The notes below the pieces were generated by a model. That model worked only from the letters and a program-made list of their open reading frames with translations. It made no database searches and was not told the DNA's origin. From Clostridia bacterium (GTDB taxonomy: Bacteria > Bacillota > Clostridia > Oscillospirales > CAG-272): a stretch of DNA of 38,798 bases. This document shows, one piece after another, positions 30,877-38,798 of the stretch; position 1 is the first letter of the stretch; every line of letters begins with the position of its first letter. The DNA is taken from contig JAFQEJ010000004.1 of NCBI GenBank assembly GCA_017399105.1, forward strand, positions 1 through 38,798. The letters are read 5' to 3'. A program made the translations under genes and the position numbers.

Positions 30877-32109
30877 TCAGCTCAGACGGATGATGTCGCC
30901 CTCATGTGCCTCAAAGGGAATGGGCATGCGGAATTCCATATAGGGATGAGGGGTCGATTCAATGGCACTTCCGTCAGGGAGGAAGAGTGCTTCGGGCTTG
31001 AAGGCGCGTCCAACCTTGCCGGGGGTGATGATTTCAACCGTATCGCCGAGGGTGAGCTTGTTGCGCTGCTTGAGAGTGGCGATACCGGATGCGGGATCGT
31101 AGGCTTCCACGGTGGCGAGATAGGCTTTTTCACGGATATAGCCGGGCAGGGTACAAAGGTTGGCATCGGCGGTGGTTTCACCGAAATAGAAGCCGGTGCA
31201 GTATTCCCGGTGGCTGACGCTTTCAAGCTCTGTCATCCAGGCGGGATTATAGGTATATCCTGTGGGATCTGCCAGATAGGCGTCCATCGCCATACGGTAG
31301 GCATTGGCGGTAACGGCTGTATAGTATGCACTCTTCATTCTGCCCTCGATTTTGAAGGAGGCGATGCCTGATTTCATCAGCTCGGGGATATGCTCGATCA
31401 TACACATGTCGCGGGAGCTCATGATGAAGGTGCCAAGATCGTTTTCTTCCACGGGGAAGCGGACGTTGGGGCGCTTATCCTCGGCGATTTCGTAGAGGTG
31501 GTAGTCCCAGCGGCAGGGCTGTGCACACATACCGCGGTTGGCATCCCGTCCGATAAAATGATTGCTGAGCAGACATCTGCCGCTCCAGGAGACACACATG
31601 GAGCCGTGCATGAAGCATTCGAGCTCGAGATTGGCGGGAATTTTTGCACGGATCGCGGTGATTTCCTCCATGGAAAGCTCACGGGCGAGGACAACACGGG
31701 AGGCACCCATCTCATACCAGAAGGAACAGTCGGCGTGGCTGACAGCACCTGCCTGGGTTGAGACATGCAGCTCTGTATGCGGGAGCATCTTATTTGCGAG
31801 GGTAAATACGCCCGGATCGGCGATGATGAGCGCGTCCAGGTTGGCATCCTTGATCTCGTCGAAGTAGCGCTCGAGGGCATCATATTCGAAAACGCGGGGC
31901 ATGGTATTGACTGTGAGGTAGAGCTTTTTGCCGCGGGCATGGGTGTAGACTGAGGCTTCATGCAGTTCTTCTACGCTGAAGTTGTCGGCAGCGGCACGCA
32001 TTCCGAAGGCAGAGCCTGCTAAATAGACCGCATCGGCACCGTAGAGGAGAGCGGCTCTCAACTTTTCAAAATTGCCTGCGGGGGCGAGAAGTTCGGGTGT
32101 TTTTGACAT
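30877..32109 (-). CDS. U32 family peptidase, TrhP/YegQ-like
   Basis: This 410-residue protein starts at 32109, which keeps AAGGA six bases upstream; an ATG two codons earlier touches that site. It has PELLAPAGNFEKLRAALLYG, then DAVYLAG, and the exact U32 signature ECFMHGSMCVSWSGRCLLS with RDANRGMCAQPCRW. The C-terminal beta domain (residues 330-410, VEIITPGKVG and following) is as in YegQ/YrrO. Members of this group hydroxylate wobble uridine of tRNA using prephenate. It ends a tight minus-strand operon, 9 bp after the phosphodiesterase gene. Confidence 0.9.
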   Translation of the reverse strand: MSKTPELLAPAGNFEKLRAALLYGADAVYLAGSAFGMRAAADNFSVEELHEASVYTHARGKKLYLTVNTMPRVFEYDALERYFDEIKDANLDALIIADPGVFTLANKMLPHTELHVSTQAGAVSHADCSFWYEMGASRVVLARELSMEEITAIRAKIPANLELECFMHGSMCVSWSGRCLLSNHFIGRDANRGMCAQPCRWDYHLYEIAEDKRPNVRFPVEENDLGTFIMSSRDMCMIEHIPELMKSGIASFKIEGRMKSAYYTAVTANAYRMAMDAYLADPTGYTYNPAWMTELESVSHREYCTGFYFGETTADANLCTLPGYIREKAYLATVEAYDPASGIATLKQRNKLTLGDTVEIITPGKVGRAFKPEALFLPDGSAIESTPHPYMEFRMPIPFEAHEGDIIRLS

Positions 32110-32118
32110 GATCATTCC

Positions 32119-32862
32119 TTAATTCAGTCCGAGGACGGTTCTTGCAGCATCGGGACGGTTTGTGATGAGTGCGTCACAGTCAAGATCGATGAGACGCTTC
32201 ATGTTCGCTTCGTCATCGATGGTCCAGGGATTGACGCAGATGTCGCGCTTGTGGGCTTCGGTGACATATTCGGCAAGGGCATAAACCTGACCGAAGTGAG
32301 GATGAAGAGCGGCTGCACCGAAGGATTCGCCGTACATCCAGGGGAGCATCATATTGAAGCTGTAGAGGGGGGCTACCTTGGCGGTGTTATCAAGCGAGAG
32401 CAGCTCGCCCAGCAGGAAGTGGTCAAAGGAGGAGTAGATGATGCGATCTTTCATACCGGCTTTTTCCGCGCAGTCGAGAACTGCAGAGCAGAAGCCTGTA
32501 CCGCCTGCCTTCAGCTCCACGTTGACGGTCAGTCCCGAGGGCTCCATGAGGGCGTATACCTCGCTGAGTGCGGGGATTTTGATGCCCGAAAATCCTTCTC
32601 TGCCGCAGTTATAATCGAATCTGCGAAGAACCTCAAAATCGGAGGTCAGAATGGCATCCTTGTAGGCACCGCAGGTGGTGCGCTCGGGGGTGGGATCGTG
32701 ATGAACGGCGAGGGTGCCGTCGGCGGTGAGATAGACATCCAGCTCTATGCCGTCAGCCTTCATATCGATGGCGAGGGAAAAGGCTTCGAGGGTATTTTCA
32801 GGAGCATAAGCGGAGGCACCGCGGTGTGCCCAGACGAGAGTACGGGAATGATTGAGTGGCAT
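32119..32862 (-). CDS. Glycerophosphodiester phosphodiesterase
   Basis: This 247-residue protein is a cytoplasmic GDPD. Motifs are WAHRGASAYAPENTLEAF (catalytic His and the Glu of PENT), IELDVYLTADGTLAVHHDPT (metal-binding Glu and Asp, second catalytic His), VNVELKAG, and NPWTIDDEANMKRLIDL near the C-terminus. It releases glycerol-3-phosphate from glycerophosphodiesters of lipid or teichoic acid turnover. AAAGGAG precedes the ATG. It follows the 41-residue ORF by 23 bp. Confidence 0.94.
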   Translation of the reverse strand: MPLNHSRTLVWAHRGASAYAPENTLEAFSLAIDMKADGIELDVYLTADGTLAVHHDPTPERTTCGAYKDAILTSDFEVLRRFDYNCGREGFSGIKIPALSEVYALMEPSGLTVNVELKAGGTGFCSAVLDCAEKAGMKDRIIYSSFDHFLLGELLSLDNTAKVAPLYSFNMMLPWMYGESFGAAALHPHFGQVYALAEYVTEAHKRDICVNPWTIDDEANMKRLIDLDCDALITNRPDAARTVLGLN

Positions 32863-32885
32863 AATGAAACTCCTTTCGGGATATA

Positions 32886-33011
32886 TTATCTGCGTTTGCC
32901 CATTTTGAGCATAACAATGAAGAGGACAATAGCAGCGACTGCAACAATGGCGAAAATGGGTGTCATATTATTATCGCCTGTCATGGGAGCTGTTATGAGA
33001 TATTGATACAT
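32886..33011 (-). CDS. Small membrane protein (41 aa) with sortase-like APMTGD motif
   Basis: The frame reads MYQYLITAPMTGDNN, then a hydrophobic helix of about 20 residues (MTPIFAIVAVAAIVLFIVML), then KMGKRR and a TAA stop. The ATG is 4 bp after the Toprim gene stop, with GGAAGG just upstream, so the two are coupled. The sequence is exactly the layout of a cell-wall sorting tail: a short xPxTG motif, a membrane helix and a basic end. There is no exported body in front of it. It is too small for routine ORF calling. Its role is unknown; a small membrane peptide or a relict sorting tail are both possible. Confidence 0.7.
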   Translation of the reverse strand: MYQYLITAPMTGDNNMTPIFAIVAVAAIVLFIVMLKMGKRR

Positions 33012-33015
33012 GGTG

Positions 33016-33633
33016 TTATCCTTCCTTCTTTAAGTTTTGGCAGAATGCTTCGGTTTCGTCGGCAAGTCCCAGCATGTTGACGGCGGCAAGCAGAGCATTA
33101 GCACTCATATTGAGGGGAAGCGAGAAGGCTTTGCAGAGCTTGATGCGGGCATCTGCACTGCCGTCCGTACCGGAGAGACCGAGGGTATAGAAATCGGTTT
33201 TAGTCAGTTGTTTTGAGGATGCGCTGTGCTCCTTATCGGCGCGGTACGGTTCAAAGGCAGCACGGAGAATGTCAGCATCCATGCCTTCAACGCCGAGCAG
33301 ACCTTCCTTGGAGGGAGTAGTTTTACGGCGCTCCTTACCCTTGAGTGCCGGCATATAGACATGATGGACAAGATGCTTGGGAAGCGCACCGCGGAAAAAA
33401 TTGCGGATGACAAGCCCTGCACCGTCGCTGTCTGTAGCGATAATAATACCGCGGAGGGCACCATCACCGTCAATGTTTGCCAGACGGCGGATGAGGGCGA
33501 GCTTTTCTTTGTTGTTGAAGATCCCGAAGCCGTCGGTGGTAATGATATTGGCGTCAAGGATGGAGGAAAGCTTGATTTTATCGTACTTGCCCTCGACGAT
33601 GATAGGGAGCGCGATTTTTATTCTTTCGCTCAT
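33016..33633 (-). CDS. Toprim-domain protein of the RNase M5 family
   Basis: This 205-residue protein begins with a Toprim domain. PIIVEGKYDKIKL carries the conserved Glu, and IIIATDSDGAGLVIRNFF the paired Asp of the metal site. The second half (residues 110-205) matches the helical domain that accompanies clostridial RNase M5 relatives. RNase M5 trims the 5S rRNA precursor in Gram-positives, but the long C-terminal part makes that role uncertain. Its start overlaps the holA stop in ATGA. Confidence 0.85.
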   Translation of the reverse strand: MSERIKIALPIIVEGKYDKIKLSSILDANIITTDGFGIFNNKEKLALIRRLANIDGDGALRGIIIATDSDGAGLVIRNFFRGALPKHLVHHVYMPALKGKERRKTTPSKEGLLGVEGMDADILRAAFEPYRADKEHSASSKQLTKTDFYTLGLSGTDGSADARIKLCKAFSLPLNMSANALLAAVNMLGLADETEAFCQNLKKEG

Positions 33634-34694
33634 GTTCGTCCTCCCTTTGCATGAGCGCGGAGAATGCAGAGCATGACACAGAGACGGTCGAGGAGCATAT
33701 ATTTTTCCAGCGGCGTGCTCTTCATTTTCAGATCGGTTTCAAAGCAGGCTTCAATGGCGCGCTTGAGATGGGGCGCGTCGATCTCTCGTGCTTTTGCAAG
33801 ATAGAGTCCGGTTTTGTATTCGTGCATCTTCAGCGAAGATGCAATTTCGTTTTTAGCGGCGCCTCCGTCCGACAGCATCCGCACAAGGGCGAGATCACAG
33901 TAGACGCGGATCATACCGGCGAGGATCATCTCGGGGGCTTCGCGGCGCGCCTTCATATCGGCAAGCAGAGCAAGGGATTTTTCCGAATCGCCGTCGAGGA
34001 GCGCACCCGAAAATTCGAAGGGATCCTCCTCCTTGCCCACGCAGGTGACCAGCATGATGTCTTCGGCGGTGAGGGTATCGCGCTTAAGAAAGCCGAGATA
34101 GGCGCACAGCTTTTCGATTTCGTTCGCCAGGGCTCGCATGCTCCTGCCTGTACGGTCAACCAGCATGCGGCAAAGCTCGGGAGAAGAGATGATCTTCCGC
34201 GAGGTGAAATGTCGTCCCACCCATGAGGTGAGCTTCTGAGGCGACTCGAGAGGAAATTCCACGATGCTTGCGCAGGGAGAATAGAGCTTCTGATGCTTGC
34301 CCGGTCGCTTCACGCTGCCGAAATCGAAGGAATCGGGAGCAGTTGTGATGATCAGCAGGAGCGACTCGTCCTCTGCGATGCTCTCAAGGGCAGCCTTCAG
34401 CTCCTTTGCCTTAGCTTCGGTAAGCGAAGCGGCGTCGAAGGATGTGAGCTCGACCAGCTTTTTTTCGGCGAAAAAAGGAGGGGATGCGAGGTGTTCGGCA
34501 AGATGCTCGAGACCGTCCTCGGATGCGTCAAGTAGAATGTGATTGAAGGGATCATCCGCTTCACCGAAGAGCGATTTTCGGATGGAGGTGCGGTAGTAAT
34601 CGATGAGATAGCCTTCCTCGCCGCACAGAATGTAGGCACCCGACATGGGGAGCTTTATTTTTGCGGTGAATTCGGTTCCGGTAAGAACAGGCAT
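33630..34694 (-). CDS. holA: DNA polymerase III delta subunit
   Basis: This 354-residue protein has the HolA pattern. SGAYILCGEEGYLIDYY is the start of the AAA+-like domain 1, VDRTGRSMRALANEIEKLCAY belongs to domain 2, and the C-terminal collar domain covers the last 120 residues (MILAGMIRVYCDLALVRML, then EKYMLLDRLCVMLC). Delta opens the beta clamp in the clamp loader. The start at 34694 shares its A with the preceding TGA in TGATG; the 48 earlier codons lie inside the DUF1934 gene. It overlaps the Toprim gene by 4 bp. Confidence 0.9.
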   Translation of the reverse strand: MPVLTGTEFTAKIKLPMSGAYILCGEEGYLIDYYRTSIRKSLFGEADDPFNHILLDASEDGLEHLAEHLASPPFFAEKKLVELTSFDAASLTEAKAKELKAALESIAEDESLLLIITTAPDSFDFGSVKRPGKHQKLYSPCASIVEFPLESPQKLTSWVGRHFTSRKIISSPELCRMLVDRTGRSMRALANEIEKLCAYLGFLKRDTLTAEDIMLVTCVGKEEDPFEFSGALLDGDSEKSLALLADMKARREAPEMILAGMIRVYCDLALVRMLSDGGAAKNEIASSLKMHEYKTGLYLAKAREIDAPHLKRAIEACFETDLKMKSTPLEKYMLLDRLCVMLCILRAHAKGGRT

Positions 34695-35233
34695 CAGAAA
34701 TCCTCCGGCAGGGGAGCGAATTCCACAATCATAATGTTGCGCTCGGTTTTGACGCCGCGGACTTCGATGGTGTAGTCGAGGGAGATTTTGCCGCTCATGC
34801 CTTCTGTATAGGCGTAAACAGAATTGGTGACGATGCACAGCTCAATGGGGAAGAACTCGGTGTTGTACATGCACTGCTGGCGGCGGTTTTCCGCATCGAA
34901 AATGAAGGAGGTGGAGTTTTTGCCCGATCTGACCATGCTGACGAAGCGGGGATTGCTTTTATCGAGCAGCAGAGCGGTGCGAGAGTCCTCCATGCCCATG
35001 TCCTCATTTTCCTCATAGGCAATTTCGACCTGATCGTCGGTCTCTATGAGGATACCTTCGGTGGTCAGCTCGATGATATCGTCCATGGAAGGACGGTGGA
35101 GCGAATCCTCGTTGAAATGGAGCGTATCGCCGGTGAATGCCTGCTCCGGCTCATTCAGCTCGGGGGTACAGAGATCGTAGATCTGTGAGCGGAGCTTGAT
35201 TCGTATATTGTTTTTCATATCGTTATCTGTCAT
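34694..35233 (-). CDS. DUF1934 beta-barrel protein
   Basis: This 179-residue protein matches the DUF1934 (YwiB-like) family, a calycin-type beta barrel of unknown function. Recognisable are DDIIELTTEGILIETDDQVEIAYEE (the start of the barrel, broken here as DDIIELTTEGIL and DDQVEIAYEE), the QQCMYNTEFFPIELCI strand, and GKISLDYTIEVRG. It is first in the minus-strand operon with holA. AAGGA precedes the start and a TATAAT lies 22 bp further up (35259-35254). Confidence 0.85.
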   Translation of the reverse strand: MTDNDMKNNIRIKLRSQIYDLCTPELNEPEQAFTGDTLHFNEDSLHRPSMDDIIELTTEGILIETDDQVEIAYEENEDMGMEDSRTALLLDKSNPRFVSMVRSGKNSTSFIFDAENRRQQCMYNTEFFPIELCIVTNSVYAYTEGMSGKISLDYTIEVRGVKTERNIMIVEFAPLPEDF

Positions 35234-35253
35234 GGTGTAGGTTCCTTTATTTC

Positions 35254-35259
35254 ATTATA
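35254..35259 (-). promoter_or_regulatory. Extended -10 of the DUF1934-holA operon
   Basis: The minus strand has TATGATATATAATG, with TATAAT at 35259-35254. No good -35 is present 17 bp upstream, so an activator or extended -10 start is likely. Confidence 0.45.
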
Positions 35260-35293
35260 TATCATAGCAGTAAAGACGATGGATTTTCATATT

Positions 35294-35311
35294 ACAATAT
35301 TAACATATTGT
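35294..35311. promoter_or_regulatory. Perfect 7-4-7 palindrome between divergent operons
   Basis: ACAATAT (35294-35300), TAAC, ATATTGT (35305-35311). It lies 35 bp upstream of the DUF1934 -10 on the minus strand. A regulator site is plausible; none can be assigned. Confidence 0.4.
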
Positions 35312-35385
35312 TGGAGAGATGTCAAGTGAATAGAACGGGGTGATTGAGGAAATGATGGGGATAGAACAACGATCGGAGTGATGGT

Positions 35386-36078
35386 GTGACTGTAAAAAAG
35401 CTGCTGCTGATGCTCTCTGCCTGTGTGGTTGTGATGGCAGTCCTGCTGGGAGGCTACAGCATGGTCTGGAATTTTGCACAGGATGTGGAAAATGAGGCGC
35501 TCTTTGACGATACAGATGTGCTCGGGGTGATTTCGGGGGATGTGGTCGAGGGGAGCGGTCCCCTTGCCATCGGCGATGAAGGTGAGCGGGTGTATGAGCT
35601 GCAGAGGGTACTTGCCGAGCTTGGTTATTATGAGGGCGAAGCTGACGGTGTATACGGTATGATGACCGGCGAAGCGGTGAGACGCTATCAGAGTGAGTTT
35701 GGGATTACGGAAAACGGGACTGCGGGTATTGCTACCCTTTTTGCGCTGGGACTTGCCGGCGGAGAAGCTGTCGAGAGCGATGAAGCGGCTGTGCTGGCGG
35801 CTGCTATCGAGCTGCACGCAGGAGATGAACCCTTCGGTGCACGGGTTGCGGTCGGCGCTGTGATTCTCGAGCGGGCACGGCTGCTCGGATCGCTGTCGCG
35901 GGGGATTGCCTATTACGGTACCGAGGAGCTCAGACGGAGAGCGGTGGACTCCAGATCCTATGCGGCGGCAAGGGCGGCGATGGAGGGAATCATGCCTGTG
36001 GGAGATGCGCTTTTCTTTTCGCGGGAGAAGCCGGAGGGAGATTTTTCGAAGCTGGGGAGACTTTATTTTTATCGTTAG
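35386..36078 (+). CDS. Peptidoglycan-binding, SleB-like protein with altered active site
   Basis: This 230-residue protein starts with GTG at 35386 (GGAG eight bases upstream; the nearby ATG is followed by a stop). It has an N-terminal membrane anchor or signal (residues 5-30), a peptidoglycan-binding-1 domain at about 60-115 (DEGERVYELQRVLAELGYYE, then GEAVRRYQSEFGI), and a C-terminal hydrolase-2 (SleB/CwlJ) domain containing RVAVGAVILERA. Family members carry a conserved Glu in NGEARGE; by alignment from VAVGAVIL leftward that position is His here. The cell-wall lytic activity may be lost. The closing part (YAAARAAMEGIMPVGDALFF) is typical. It stands alone between divergent operons. Confidence 0.83.
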   Translation: MTVKKLLLMLSACVVVMAVLLGGYSMVWNFAQDVENEALFDDTDVLGVISGDVVEGSGPLAIGDEGERVYELQRVLAELGYYEGEADGVYGMMTGEAVRRYQSEFGITENGTAGIATLFALGLAGGEAVESDEAAVLAAAIELHAGDEPFGARVAVGAVILERARLLGSLSRGIAYYGTEELRRRAVDSRSYAAARAAMEGIMPVGDALFFSREKPEGDFSKLGRLYFYR

Positions 36079-36102
36079 ATGAAGTTTTTCGTTAATTTTT
36101 AC

Positions 36103-36131
36103 TTGACAACGGATGATTTCTACAGTATCAT
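36103..36131 (+). promoter_or_regulatory. Promoter of the GH78 rhamnosidase gene
   Basis: TTGACA (36103-36108) and TATCAT (36126-36131) are 17 bp apart, 38 bp before the start codon. Confidence 0.75.
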
Positions 36132-36168
36132 ATAGGTGAAAAGCATCTTTATGATGGAGGTTATCATC

Positions 36169-38640
36169 ATGGCAATATATGATTTGCGTGTCTGCGACGT
36201 AAAAAATCCCCTGCATGCGGGAGAAGAGCTGACCTTCAGCTATAAATCGGGCAAGATTGCACCCTCGGGGACGTTGGTAACGGTAGTGAACAGCGAGGGC
36301 GAAGTGATGTGGCGCTCGGGCTGGCTGGACGGAAAGACACTCTCGGGCAATACTGTCCATTGCAGCTGGAAGCCACAGCCGTTGACGCGATACGGTTTTT
36401 ATGTGACGCTCAAGCGCATTGACGGAAGCAAGGAACAGTCGGACGTTTCCTATTTTGAGACTGGATTTTTTGATCATACCCTCGGCGGCGCCAAGTGGGT
36501 TTTGCCTGCCGACGAAAGAGATCAAAGCCTGATTTTCAAGACGGCAGAGCTTGGTCTGTGTGACCGTGTGCGTCTTTATGTGAGTGCCTGCGGTTTTGCG
36601 CTGCCCTGCATCAACGGCAAGCCTGTGGCACCCGAAGACAGACTCTCGCCTGTGTTCTCCGATTATCATGAGCGCGATATGGAAGCGGCGAAGCCTCTTT
36701 ATCCTGTACGCGATAAATTTTCGGGCTATACCCATTACTACAATGCATACGATGTGAGCGAGCTGGTGAAGAGCGGTGAAAATGTAATCTCGATGCTGCT
36801 TGCCGGCGGCTGGTATGCACAGGATCAGCGTAACATTGAAGGACACTTCCGTTACGGCGCACCGAAGGTGAAGTTCTGTCTCATCGGCTTCGATTATGAC
36901 GGAAACGAGTGTGTACGGATCATCTCGGACGAAGCCTGCCGCTTTAAGGAGAGTCCGATTGTATCCTCGAATATATTCTACGGCGAGGTTCGTGACGGTG
37001 CGCTCGGTGACGGTATGCTGCCCGGCAGCGAGGGAGAATTCTGTAAAATTGCTCCCGATTTTGATTCGGTGCTGCGTCCCCAGTTCTGTCCTCCTGACAG
37101 AGTGAGATATGAGATTGCACCGGTAAAGCTTTGGGAGCGTGACGGCATCGCGCTCTATGACAAGGGCGTCAACGGCTCGGGCTGTGCGAGAATTACCACC
37201 TCAGCCCCTGCCGGAACGAAAATTGTGATGAAGTTTGCCGAGATTCTCGGTGCGGACGGTATGCTTGATTTCTCCACCGCCGGCGGGAATGGTCAGATTC
37301 AGTCGGATACATATATCTGCGGCGGAGGTAAGGGTGAGGCCTTTGCTCCCACCTTCTGCGTACACGGATACCGTTATTTTACGGTGGAGGGGCCGATTGA
37401 CAGCGTGGTCTGCGAGGAGATTCACACCGATCTGAAGGAATGCTTCTCCTTCTCCTGCTCGGATGAGGTTCTGACAGGCATTGTCGAGATGTACCGCCGT
37501 GCTCAGTATGCAAATATGCACACCGGAATTCCTTCCGACTGCCCCCACCGTGAGAGACTGGGCTACACCGGCGACGGTCAGCTTGCGGTTTCCTCTGCGG
37601 TTCTGCTGGGCGAGGAGCGTGCCTTCTGGCGCAAGTGGCTGAGGGATATCTGTGACGGACAGAATCCCGACAACGGCCATGTTCAGCATACAGCTCCCTT
37701 CTACGGCGGCGGCGGCGGTCCCGGTGCATGGGGCGGTGCGATTGTCTATGTGCCCTGGAAGCTTTATCTGCACTACGGCGATACCGGATTCTTGACCGAC
37801 TATTATCCCAACATGTGCAAGTGGGCGGATTATATGCTTTCGCGCAGCACAAACTATATCGTGGATCATGAGGAAGAGGGCGGCTGGTGCCTGGGCGACT
37901 GGTGCTGTGATGGCGGCGTGAAGCTGAGCGAGGCCTATGTAAACAGTTGTCTCTTTGCCGAACAGTTAATCATTATGAATAAGATTGCAGGTAAGCTTTG
38001 TCTGCCGCGTGATGCGACAAAGTGGGCTGAGCTTGCCGAGCGTGTGAGAATGGCGGTTCGCGTGCGCTTCTTCGACCGCGGCTGCTGGGACTGCAATGCC
38101 CAGGGCTCGGATGCGCTGGCTGTGATTGCAGGCATTGATTCGGTCGGCGCGATTGCGGGAAGGCTGGCAGCATACGAAAAAGCTCCGCTGGATACCGGCA
38201 TTGTGGGTACACCGGCACTGCTTGAGACCCTTTTTGATGCGGGAATGCCCGATATCGCGGTGGGACTGCTTTGCAGACGGGAATATCCCTCCTTCGGCTG
38301 GATGATGGATCAGGGAGCGACCACTCTCTGTGAGGACTTCCATATGAAGAGCTCACACAATCATCCCATGTTCGGTGCCTTTGTTCATGTGATTGCCCGT
38401 CGCATGATGGGTCTGGCACCTGTGGATGATGATCCCGGCTACGACACGCTGCTGGTGGCACCTCAATTCCCCACACAGCTTGATTATGCCGAGATGACCA
38501 TTGATACTCCCCATGGCAAGGTCAGCTCCCACTGGTATCGCGACGGCGAAAAGGTGCATCTTGAGCTGACGACTCCCTCGGATATGAAGCTGAGACTGAG
38601 ACTGCCGAGAGAATGTGTGTGCAAGGTAAATCGGACGTAA
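36169..38640 (+). CDS. GH78 alpha-L-rhamnosidase
   Basis: This 823-residue protein has the bacterial rhamnosidase plan. An N-terminal beta-rich domain ends near residue 110; the concanavalin-like domain follows (LYVSACGFALPCINGKPVAP). The (alpha/alpha)6 catalytic barrel starts near residue 440 with the hallmark TGIPSDCPHRERLGYTGDGQ, which includes the acidic catalytic region. Next come GGGPGAWGGAIVYVPWKLYL and ASTSLCEDFHMKSSHNHPMFG-type residues (here TTLCEDFHMKSSHNHPMFGA). No signal peptide is visible, so it acts on imported rhamnosides. The start at 36169 has GGAGG; the open frame begins 33 bp earlier. It has its own promoter and is followed by a five-hairpin repeat. Confidence 0.95.
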   Translation: MAIYDLRVCDVKNPLHAGEELTFSYKSGKIAPSGTLVTVVNSEGEVMWRSGWLDGKTLSGNTVHCSWKPQPLTRYGFYVTLKRIDGSKEQSDVSYFETGFFDHTLGGAKWVLPADERDQSLIFKTAELGLCDRVRLYVSACGFALPCINGKPVAPEDRLSPVFSDYHERDMEAAKPLYPVRDKFSGYTHYYNAYDVSELVKSGENVISMLLAGGWYAQDQRNIEGHFRYGAPKVKFCLIGFDYDGNECVRIISDEACRFKESPIVSSNIFYGEVRDGALGDGMLPGSEGEFCKIAPDFDSVLRPQFCPPDRVRYEIAPVKLWERDGIALYDKGVNGSGCARITTSAPAGTKIVMKFAEILGADGMLDFSTAGGNGQIQSDTYICGGGKGEAFAPTFCVHGYRYFTVEGPIDSVVCEEIHTDLKECFSFSCSDEVLTGIVEMYRRAQYANMHTGIPSDCPHRERLGYTGDGQLAVSSAVLLGEERAFWRKWLRDICDGQNPDNGHVQHTAPFYGGGGGPGAWGGAIVYVPWKLYLHYGDTGFLTDYYPNMCKWADYMLSRSTNYIVDHEEEGGWCLGDWCCDGGVKLSEAYVNSCLFAEQLIIMNKIAGKLCLPRDATKWAELAERVRMAVRVRFFDRGCWDCNAQGSDALAVIAGIDSVGAIAGRLAAYEKAPLDTGIVGTPALLETLFDAGMPDIAVGLLCRREYPSFGWMMDQGATTLCEDFHMKSSHNHPMFGAFVHVIARRMMGLAPVDDDPGYDTLLVAPQFPTQLDYAEMTIDTPHGKVSSHWYRDGEKVHLELTTPSDMKLRLRLPRECVCKVNRT

Positions 38641-38660
38641 GAAGATAAATGGTAATAAAA

Positions 38661-38798
38661 GGGACTGTCGCATTTGCATGCGACAGTCCCTTGAATATTG
38701 ATTTTGCCGGTCAAAGACCGCCATTTCAGGGCGTTTTACGCCCTGAAACCAATCAATATACGCCACAAAATCGAAAATTTTGTGGCGGGGCTGTTGTA
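38661..38798 (+). repeat. Five-hairpin repeat, cut by window end
   Basis: Hairpins 1 to 4 are complete and nearly perfect: GGGACTGTCGCA/TGCGACAGTCCC, GGTC-AAA-GACC, TTTCAGGGCG/CGCCCTGAAA, GCCACAAAAT/ATTTTGTGGC. Hairpin 5 starts with GGGGCTGTTG at the edge. It lies 20 bp beyond the rhamnosidase stop, where hairpin 1 may serve in termination. Compared with the copy at 15691, paired stem changes keep hairpin 1 intact. Confidence 0.9.

Noticed and set aside
35287..36846. Minus-strand open frame of 519 codons
   Set aside because: It spans two real plus-strand genes and their promoter, with no coding signature.

Overview
The window looks like a chromosomal segment of a low-to-mid GC gut-type Clostridia (Oscillospiraceae/Ruminococcaceae-like). 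This is an inference from strong AGGAG ribosome sites, sigma-A style promoters with 17 bp spacers, a ZapA/ThiI/DUF4321/DUF1934 housekeeping set typical of Clostridia, an SLH-domain protein, and plant- or host-glycan genes (GH42, GH78). No rRNA, tRNA or CRISPR array was seen.

Layout. 1-2140: the 5' part of an SLH-domain secreted protein (minus, cut by the window edge), then an IS110-family insertion sequence whose long non-coding flank may encode a bridge RNA. 2142-8380: a sugar locus built around a divergent promoter. AraC regulator plus a ceramidase-like hydrolase read left; a BadF-type kinase, a SIS-domain protein, a DegT aminotransferase and a shortened DegT paralogue without catalytic residues read right. 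Two perfect 19 bp direct repeats sit midway between the two promoters. 8490-9880: a small regulatory operon (unknown helical protein, ArsR-DUF2087, XRE). 9890-12954: GH42 beta-galactosidase and D-amino-acid transaminase. 13151-18111: MFS transporter, two tandem Gfo/Idh/MocA paralogues and a divergent AraC regulator.

18139-22046: minus-strand housekeeping genes (proB; then dut, DUF4321, maf, a degenerate MreB-like protein and nth). 22191-30145: plus-strand operon zapA, U32 peptidase, thiI, methyltransferase, proA, acyltransferase, HAD phosphatase. Between U32 and thiI lies a repeat-bounded block carrying an A+T-rich orphan gene. 30266-35233: an XRE membrane regulator and a minus-strand operon DUF1934, holA, Toprim/RNase M5-like, an overlooked 41-residue membrane ORF with a sortase-like signal, glycerophosphodiesterase and a second U32 protein. 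35386-38640: a peptidoglycan-binding/SleB-like protein and a GH78 alpha-L-rhamnosidase.

Two repeat families cut across this. One is a roughly 160 bp element that folds into five hairpins; it is found at gene 3' ends, in complete, truncated and single-hairpin forms. The other is a 23 bp motif placed directly after both U32 genes and around the orphan cassette. The least ordinary parts are the DegT/pseudo-DegT sugar locus with its symmetric operator, these repeats, and the IS110 non-coding end.
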